Part shown: positions 7,516-12,512 of the stretch, one piece after another
Layout of the letters: each line of letters starts with the position of its first letter
Numbering within the stretch: position 1 is the first letter of the stretch
Made by a program: the position numbers and the translations under genes
From: CAYMST01 sp964393115
GTDB taxonomy: Bacteria; Bacteroidota; Bacteroidia; Cytophagales; Cyclobacteriaceae
Length of the DNA: 12,512 nt
Assembly (NCBI GenBank): GCA_964393115.1
Contig: CAYMST010000137.1
Span: forward strand, 1 to 12,512
Direction of reading: 5' to 3'
The notes under the pieces: model-generated
The model's database searches: none
What the model was told of the DNA's origin: nothing
Seen by the model: only the letters and a program-made list of their open reading frames with translations

Positions 7516-10248
7516 TCATTGCACGTTAACTTTTTCTATCATTTCGTTTGATGCATTTTTTATCCTTAGAATATAATCCCCCTTTGCTGGAAAGGCTTCC
7601 TTCCTGATCAATTTATCCTCGCTTGAGGTGAACTGGAAGGTGCCAATATGCTTTCCTTCTATAGAGAACACCGCAACTTCTGCTGAACCTGAAATATTTA
7701 TCCGGATTCCTTCCTGATATCTGGTTTTCAAAGGGTTTGGGTATAAAACAACTTCCTCCTCGACAAAATGACTTTCAATCTCTGCCACTATCGGCACTTC
7801 ATTCGGGTCAATAACAGAAATGGCGCACAATCCGGTAAAGCCCCCTTCATTGGTAATAACCTCGATGATAGATTGTCCTTTTCTTAGCGCTCTAATTTCA
7901 CCGCTTTGCCTACCTATTGAGACTATCGTGGCGCTAAAGGATGTCCAACTAACTTCTTGATCTGTTGCATTAGCAGGCTTAACCAGAGCCTCAAGCCTCA
8001 TAACATCTCCTATAGACAAGGTTGTATCAGGACAATTATGGATCGAAACTCCACTTACCGAAACGGAATCCACAGAAACCGTACATTCGTCGGAGAAACC
8101 ACCATTGAGACTTGTAACGGTAACAGTAGCTATTCCTGTTGACAATGCAACCACTTTTCCACTTGTCTCTAACAGCAATACAGAGGGATCACTTACTTCC
8201 CAAGCCACCCTATTATCTTTTACGGTATCCGGTAGCACAGTGGCCATAAGCTGTACCGTGTCCCCAATGCTCAAAGGGCTAGAGAAACAACTATCTATGG
8301 TAACCGCTGTAGCTGACACTGAGTCTACCTCAACCGAACATTCAGCGGTAAACTGACCGTTACCGGTTGTTACCGAAATAACAACTTCCCCATCTGAGAC
8401 ACCGGAGACCACACCGATATCATCAACTGTGGCAATGTTTTCATCAGATGAAGACCAAACCACCTCCCTATCAGAAGCATTTTCAGGAATAATTTGAGAA
8501 GAGAGCTCTATTTTCTCCCCTTCGTAAAGCACTTCATCGGGACAGTCACCTAAGGTAATGCCAGCTACTCCAAGTTGCACTACGTTGACTTCGCACGTGT
8601 CAGAGATCTCACTACCACCTTTTACCGTCGCAATCACCTTTACCTTACCTTCACTCACACCAATTAAGGTCCCATCTGACAATATTTTCGCAATTCCTTC
8701 ATCGGTTGTAGACCAGTTTATTTGCCCTTGAGCAGCGTCTTCTGGGGTCATGGTCACCGCCAGCCGAATAGAGTCATTGATAGCAAGGTCGGTTGGACAA
8801 TTATTGATCTCAACTCCCGTTGCTGCAATACACTCATCAGTGAGTTCAAAGAGTGAAACATCATCCAACCAAACTTTTTCTTTTGATGAAGAAAGAAAGA
8901 AGATAATCGCCAAACTAGCATCTTCACTAAGATTCGTTGAATTTGATAAGAAATCTAACGAATACTCCTTCACATCTTTTGAAATGGTCAATGTCTTTTT
9001 ACTCATAATACCTTTTAGGTCTGGGTTAGTCAGAACCGAAATGTGAATAAGCCTGTCATCAATCTCACTTTTGGCTTTAAATGAAATGTGATAACCTTTC
9101 CCCCGGGATAATCCCTTAAAAATTTGTCTTACAATAACATTGTTCTCTGGTGCAGCAGCATTTTTAGGCGTACCTATTTCATCAATTGTAATGGCTGCCG
9201 CCTTGCCTTCCATCCCTTCAGTCGTTTCAAACTGCAGTTGAAATTCAGCATCGTTATTACTGGTGAAATCAATACCCTGCCAGCCAGTAGATTCCTCCTC
9301 AAAGCTTCCGTTATCAATAAAACTTTCTCCCGTAGGTCGAATTGGGCCAACACATACCGTCGAGTCGGCGTTCACCACAGAAATCGAACAGGAGGCCGTT
9401 TTATCATTAGCAGTGGTTATGGTAATGGTGGTATTGCCTATAGATTTTGCTTCCACCAGCCCGTTTGATGATACGGAAATAATATTGCTATTGTAGCCCT
9501 CGAAAGTCACATCTTGAGAAGCGCTTGAGGGGGTAACTTGTGTACTGAGCTGCAGACGCTCACCTACTTTGATGGCACCAATGGGACAGTTAGATACCGC
9601 AACACTCACTGGATCATTGTTCTCATTTTCACAGCCAGAGGTAATATCTATTAGCGAAAAGTCCCTTATGACGACAGGGATATTCGCGTTACCAATCTGT
9701 ATTTCCATTCGATAAAAACCAGCTGTATTTGTTACTTGAGGAGTAGCTTTTTCATTATCAATTTGAAACTCATAACTAAACTTCTGATATTTTGGTAATA
9801 CGGTTAAATCTACTTTAAATATCTGTCCCCAAACTAGTTCGGGATGATTTCTCCCGCCAAAGGCAAAACTCACTTGACGCTCCGACTCAGACCTTATTTC
9901 AAAGGACGCCAAATATTTGCGACCATGTTGAATCGGGGCTTCACTTGAATTTACCTCATGACCATTAAGCCAATTCCCAATGGCTATGGAGCCAACTCCT
10001 CCTGTTTTTTTAATATTAAAAACCACTAAACCAGTATCAGTTACTTGTGTTTTAACACCGGCTTTATTGGATCCGCGTAGGTTCCAACTCACATTTTCAA
10101 CTACAGCAACTGTAGTATCAAAAGTTGGGTTGATTATCAAATTTGTTTGACAAGGGACTTGCGCTAGAACATTAAACCTCGCCGTTAAAAGAAAAGAAAC
10201 CAATATGAGAGGTCTTATCCTGATAAATATATCTCTTGATTGTAACAT
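7516..10248 (-). CDS. T9SS-secreted non-catalytic protein: CBM-like, Big_2, CBM-like, four Big_2, sorting tail
   Basis: This 910-residue secreted protein has a signal peptide ending near residue 29 (FNVLA|Q). A first jelly-roll, CBM4/9-like domain (about 31-206) opens with LIINPTFD, has Trp55, Trp93 and Trp140, and ends VIRDFSLIDI. A Big_2 Ig-like domain follows (about 213-296). A second CBM-like domain (about 299-473) has FIDNGSFEE, GWQG and KVWLDDVSLFEL. Four tandem Big_2 domains (about 476-815) come next, then a T9SS type A sorting domain (about 820-910) with VVLYPNP and a final beta-strand. No catalytic domain is visible. Each Big_2 unit carries two cysteines, probably disulfide-bonded. 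The likely role is surface-displayed or released binding of a polysaccharide or adhesion. The start at 10248 is the only ATG that retains the signal peptide. The esterase gene follows 99 bp downstream. The ligand is unknown, and CBM assignment rests on pattern only. Confidence 0.87.
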   Translation of the reverse strand: MLQSRDIFIRIRPLILVSFLLTARFNVLAQVPCQTNLIINPTFDTTVAVVENVSWNLRGSNKAGVKTQVTDTGLVVFNIKKTGGVGSIAIGNWLNGHEVNSSEAPIQHGRKYLASFEIRSESERQVSFAFGGRNHPELVWGQIFKVDLTVLPKYQKFSYEFQIDNEKATPQVTNTAGFYRMEIQIGNANIPVVIRDFSLIDITSGCENENNDPVSVAVSNCPIGAIKVGERLQLSTQVTPSSASQDVTFEGYNSNIISVSSNGLVEAKSIGNTTITITTANDKTASCSISVVNADSTVCVGPIRPTGESFIDNGSFEEESTGWQGIDFTSNNDAEFQLQFETTEGMEGKAAAITIDEIGTPKNAAAPENNVIVRQIFKGLSRGKGYHISFKAKSEIDDRLIHISVLTNPDLKGIMSKKTLTISKDVKEYSLDFLSNSTNLSEDASLAIIFFLSSSKEKVWLDDVSLFELTDECIAATGVEINNCPTDLAINDSIRLAVTMTPEDAAQGQINWSTTDEGIAKILSDGTLIGVSEGKVKVIATVKGGSEISDTCEVNVVQLGVAGITLGDCPDEVLYEGEKIELSSQIIPENASDREVVWSSSDENIATVDDIGVVSGVSDGEVVISVTTGNGQFTAECSVEVDSVSATAVTIDSCFSSPLSIGDTVQLMATVLPDTVKDNRVAWEVSDPSVLLLETSGKVVALSTGIATVTVTSLNGGFSDECTVSVDSVSVSGVSIHNCPDTTLSIGDVMRLEALVKPANATDQEVSWTSFSATIVSIGRQSGEIRALRKGQSIIEVITNEGGFTGLCAISVIDPNEVPIVAEIESHFVEEEVVLYPNPLKTRYQEGIRINISGSAEVAVFSIEGKHIGTFQFTSSEDKLIRKEAFPAKGDYILRIKNASNEMIEKVNVQ
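7804..8823 (-). repeat. Four tandem Big_2 (bacterial Ig-like) repeats of about 85 residues
   Basis: Within the 910-residue protein, residues about 476-815 form four consecutive units, each built as V-x-[IVL]-x-x-C ... SP/TP ... W ... G-V/K-V ... G ... C-x-V-x-V. Units are about 84-86 residues (roughly 255 bp). They have diverged considerably in DNA; one has CFSS instead of the usual CP at the first cysteine. A fifth, isolated unit (9361-9612) sits between the two CBM-like domains. Confidence 0.85.
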
Positions 10249-10628
10249 AGGTATGTGTAGTCATTATGTAGTGAACGGCAAAACTGATCATTGGATCTTC
10301 TTTGGTTTTGAGCATCTTGCAAGATTCATTTTTTATAAAGTCCATTTGAACAGCGGATACAAAATCGCATCATATACCTTTCAAACTAACTCTTTTGTGT
10401 ATTTATCTTATGGATACCATATCAACCAATTCGGAAGGGCTTGGGATTAAAGAAACAAGTACCTAAAATTCTAAACTGGTGAAATCAGATGTGTGTATTC
10501 TTGATCACCAGGATGGACTTTTGCGCCCCATTATTTTCCAAAAGTAAAATCATTGTAAATGCCGCTTTGATATAGGAAAAGGGAGACACTGAAAGTGCCT
10601 CCCTCAAAATACTTTTCGAAATACTAGG
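10249..10628. other. 380-bp intergenic region with a 12-bp palindrome
   Basis: No credible gene is present. The region lies upstream of the CBM/Big_2 gene and downstream of the partial Big_2 gene, both on the minus strand. The perfect palindrome ATCTTGCAAGAT (10314-10325) lies 66-77 bases upstream of the 10248 start and could be an operator. On the minus strand TACTTTTG (10546-10539) matches the Bacteroidota -7 consensus TAnnTTTG, but I see no TTG at the expected -33 spacing and it would imply a leader of nearly 300 bases. CTGGTGA (10476-10482) and TCACCAG (10505-10511) form a further weak inverted repeat. The terminator at 10577-10603 is listed separately. Confidence 0.4.
10577..10603 (-). 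terminator. Intrinsic terminator of the partial Big_2 gene
   Basis: GGGAGACACT (10581-10590) and AGTGCCTCCC (10594-10603) pair over 10 bp with one A-C mismatch around a 3-base GAA loop. On the minus strand the stem is followed by TTTTCC (complement of 10575-10580), a short U-run. It starts 26 bases downstream of the stop codon at 10629-10631. It marks the end of that transcript, making the next minus-strand gene a separate unit. Confidence 0.75.
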
Positions 10629-12512
10629 TTATCGTACCTCTACTCTTTCTATTTTCTCAAAGTCTACCCCTTTGATACTAATCATGTATAATCCCTTCTT
10701 CTTAAAAACTGAGTGTGGGATAACCGTTGGTTGTCCTGCGGAAAAGTCATACCGCCCTTGTACCTTTCCGTTTATTGAAAAGATTTTGACCTGTACGGCT
10801 TGACGAACGTCGATCTTCAAATCAACACTTTCTCCAGAGAACAACGGGTTAGGGAAAACTAAGCTTCTATTTCTTTGTCCTTCTTCTATGACGGATAGGG
10901 CAACGCCAACCTCCGACACGATAATATTGCAAGTAGCCGAAATACTACCATCACCAAGAGAAGCAGTAATTGTAGCTGTTCCTGTAGCCACAGCAGTCAC
11001 CTTACCTTCTGAATCAACGGTTGCTATTGCATCATCTGAGGAAGACCATGATACCGTTGCATTGGTAGCATTTTCGGGAGTCACCATTGCGACTAGTGTT
11101 ATTTCTTCTGACACTTCCAGAGTTGAATCAGGGCAGCTCTCGATAGCAATAGCAGTAGCCGCCACTTCGTTTATGACTGTGATTTCGCAGGTAGCTGTAA
11201 AATCACCATCATTCGTTTTTACCGTTATGGTAGCTGTACCTACAGCAACTGTTGTCACTTCACCCTGAGCATTTACCGTAAGTATAGACTCATCAGATGA
11301 ACTCCATACTACTGATAAGTCCGCCGCATTTGCAGGAGCAACAACCGCTGAAAGGGTTTTTGACGCTCCTAACTCAATTGAAGCACTAGGACAATCGCTT
11401 ATAGATACTCCAGATACAGCAATTGGAGACACGGTAATAGCACAGACATCGTCCACATCATCTACTATAGTAGCTACTTTAATATCTGCTGAGCCAACAG
11501 CTACTGCACTTACTTCACCATTTTCCCCAACAGTGAGTATATCAGTGTTAGAAGAAGACCAAGTGAGGGTCTTATCCGCAGCATCCTCTGGTGATACACT
11601 TGCCGTTAAGGTCAAGGTCGAACCATTCTCTATCGTTCCTTCTGGACAATTTTCTATTGAGACAGAAGATGGCTTTATAGGGTCTACTGTAATTGAACAT
11701 TCCGCTGTAAATGACCCATCGGTGGTAGTAACGGTAACAGTCGCAGTACCTGAACTTAACGCTGTAATTTTACCTTCACTGTCTACCGATACAATACTGT
11801 TATCAGAAGTGGTCCAACTAACTGATGGATCAGTAGCATCTGATGGAGCTATTGCAGCTTGAAGAGACACACTTTCACCAATCACTAATTCTCCTTCTGG
11901 ACAATCACTAATCGACACTCCAGTTACACTATTTGCTTCTACAACAATCGAGCAGGTTGCTGTTTTTTCACCATCATTGGTGGTGACTGTAATATCTGCA
12001 CTACCAATACTTACCACTGTTACGACTCCCATGTCACTTACGGTAGCCACTGTCTTGTCAGATGAAGACCAGCTTACGGCAGTATCCGTAGCGTTACTAG
12101 GGCTAATGGTATATCCTAAGTCAACTTGTCCTCCTATATTTAAATTACCTTCTGGGCAATTTGTAAGAGAGACACCAGTCACAGCAATTGGAGATACGGT
12201 TATCTTGCACTCATCTGTAAAGCTTCCATCTGAGGTAGTTACGGTAATGGTAGATTCACCAATTCCTTCTGCGACAATCTTACCGGCCTCGTCCAACTTA
12301 GCTATTGTATCAGCAGAGCTAGTCCAAGTTACCTCTTTATCAGTGGCATCACTAGGTGAGACCGTTGCTGTAAGCGTCAATTCATCATCAACGTTCAACT
12401 CTCCTTCTGGACAATTGTCTATGGCTACACCGGTTACAGGTATAGCATTGACCGAAGTTGAAATCATACATGTCGATGTAAATCCACCGTCATTAGAAGT
12501 GGCAGTAATCAT
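10629..12512 (-). CDS. Partial T9SS-secreted protein of tandem Big_2 Ig-like domains (N-terminus beyond window)
   Basis: Only the C-terminal 627 residues are visible. The frame stays open to the right edge, and the methionine at the edge falls inside a Big_2 repeat, so the true start lies outside. The visible part is the tail of one Big_2 unit, six complete units of 85-86 residues, and a T9SS type A sorting domain (last about 91 residues) with SLVFPNP and the final strand IERVEVR. Every complete unit has a cysteine in strand A (usually NCPEG or DCP) and one near its end (as in TATC or TDEC), probably forming a disulfide. The product should be secreted across the outer membrane and attached or released at the surface. 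Such arrays act as stalks or adhesin spacers, so any binding or catalytic head would be N-terminal and out of view. Its architecture makes it a paralogue or functional sibling of the 910-residue protein next door. Confidence 0.88.
   Translation of the reverse strand: MITATSNDGGFTSTCMISTSVNAIPVTGVAIDNCPEGELNVDDELTLTATVSPSDATDKEVTWTSSADTIAKLDEAGKIVAEGIGESTITVTTSDGSFTDECKITVSPIAVTGVSLTNCPEGNLNIGGQVDLGYTISPSNATDTAVSWSSSDKTVATVSDMGVVTVVSIGSADITVTTNDGEKTATCSIVVEANSVTGVSISDCPEGELVIGESVSLQAAIAPSDATDPSVSWTTSDNSIVSVDSEGKITALSSGTATVTVTTTDGSFTAECSITVDPIKPSSVSIENCPEGTIENGSTLTLTASVSPEDAADKTLTWSSSNTDILTVGENGEVSAVAVGSADIKVATIVDDVDDVCAITVSPIAVSGVSISDCPSASIELGASKTLSAVVAPANAADLSVVWSSSDESILTVNAQGEVTTVAVGTATITVKTNDGDFTATCEITVINEVAATAIAIESCPDSTLEVSEEITLVAMVTPENATNATVSWSSSDDAIATVDSEGKVTAVATGTATITASLGDGSISATCNIIVSEVGVALSVIEEGQRNRSLVFPNPLFSGESVDLKIDVRQAVQVKIFSINGKVQGRYDFSAGQPTVIPHSVFKKKGLYMISIKGVDFEKIERVEVR
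10905..12437 (-). repeat. Six complete tandem Big_2 repeats, 255-258 bp period
   Basis: Unit boundaries by protein register are 12437-12183, 12182-11928, 11927-11673, 11672-11418, 11417-11160 (one extra codon) and 11159-10905. A seventh, incomplete unit occupies 12438-12512. The segment encoding NCPEG recurs in DNA as close variants of CCTTCTGGACAATT on the plus strand, so similarity persists at the nucleotide level. The unit at 11418-11672 departs from the rest near its end, with TIVDDVDDVC instead of a TTxDGxxTxxC pattern. Confidence 0.92.

Noticed and set aside
7431..10258. Shared GTATGTGT just upstream of both the esterase start (7431-7438) and the CBM/Big_2 start (10251-10258)
   Set aside because: Eight bases at different distances from the start codons (14 and 2 bases) match no known Bacteroidota promoter element and could be chance.
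10205..10450. An 81-codon plus-strand open frame across the 910-residue gene's start and its upstream region
   Set aside because: It overlaps the signal-peptide region antisense, has no recognisable domain or signal, and is better explained by intergenic sequence.
10905..12437. Regular 255-bp periodicity considered as a CRISPR or non-coding satellite
   Set aside because: The period is a multiple of three, the frame is open throughout, and each unit translates to a Big_2 domain, so it is a protein-coding tandem repeat.
1..12512. tRNA, rRNA, transposase, integrase, CRISPR or defence genes
   Set aside because: I looked through both strands and saw no such sequence. The only mobile-type signal is the palindromic repeat at the convergent junction.

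Overview
The window looks like a chromosomal segment of a Bacteroidota bacterium, most likely a free-living and possibly marine member of Cytophagia or a related class. The evidence is a SusC/SusD-type outer-membrane uptake operon, lipoproteins with acidic residues just after the lipidated cysteine (the Bacteroidota surface-export signature), two proteins ending in type IX secretion (T9SS) type A sorting domains, and no clear Shine-Dalgarno sequences. Base composition looks moderately AT-rich by eye; I did not compute it.

Plus strand, 23-6224: a four-gene uptake operon. It encodes a SusC-type TonB-dependent transporter, a SusD-like_2 lipoprotein, a lipoprotein with an Ig-like (DUF5011/DUF5012, BT_2262-like) layout, and a small calycin-like 'lipid-binding' lipoprotein. 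Order and family content match the Bacteroides thetaiotaomicron BT2264-BT2263-BT2262-BT2261 set, a SusCD complex with two accessory surface lipoproteins that was found carrying peptide. I therefore infer an oligopeptide or similar ligand rather than assuming a glycan. No glycoside hydrolase, lyase or sensor/regulator gene is visible.

Convergent junction, 6222-6459: a 159-bp palindromic, MITE-like repeat (6225-6383) begins directly after the stop codon of the last plus-strand gene and is flanked by TAA on both sides. Next to it is a strong bidirectional intrinsic terminator (6401-6440).

Minus strand, 12512-6460: three genes. The 3' part of a very repetitive secreted protein (tandem Big_2 Ig-like domains plus T9SS tail) runs off the right edge. 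It ends at a hairpin terminator (10577-10603) followed by a 380-bp intergenic region. Then come a 910-residue secreted protein (CBM-like, Big_2, CBM-like, four Big_2, T9SS tail) with no catalytic domain, and 99 bp downstream a lipoprotein alpha/beta hydrolase with an intact Ser-Asp-His triad. The last two may be co-transcribed. Together they look like a surface substrate-binding or adhesive protein plus a surface esterase.

Nothing here is clearly a new defence or mobile system. The points most worth a second look are the palindromic element at the stop codon, the cysteine-paired Big_2 arrays in two adjacent T9SS cargo proteins, and the peptide-type SusCD operon with its unusually long susC-susD spacer.
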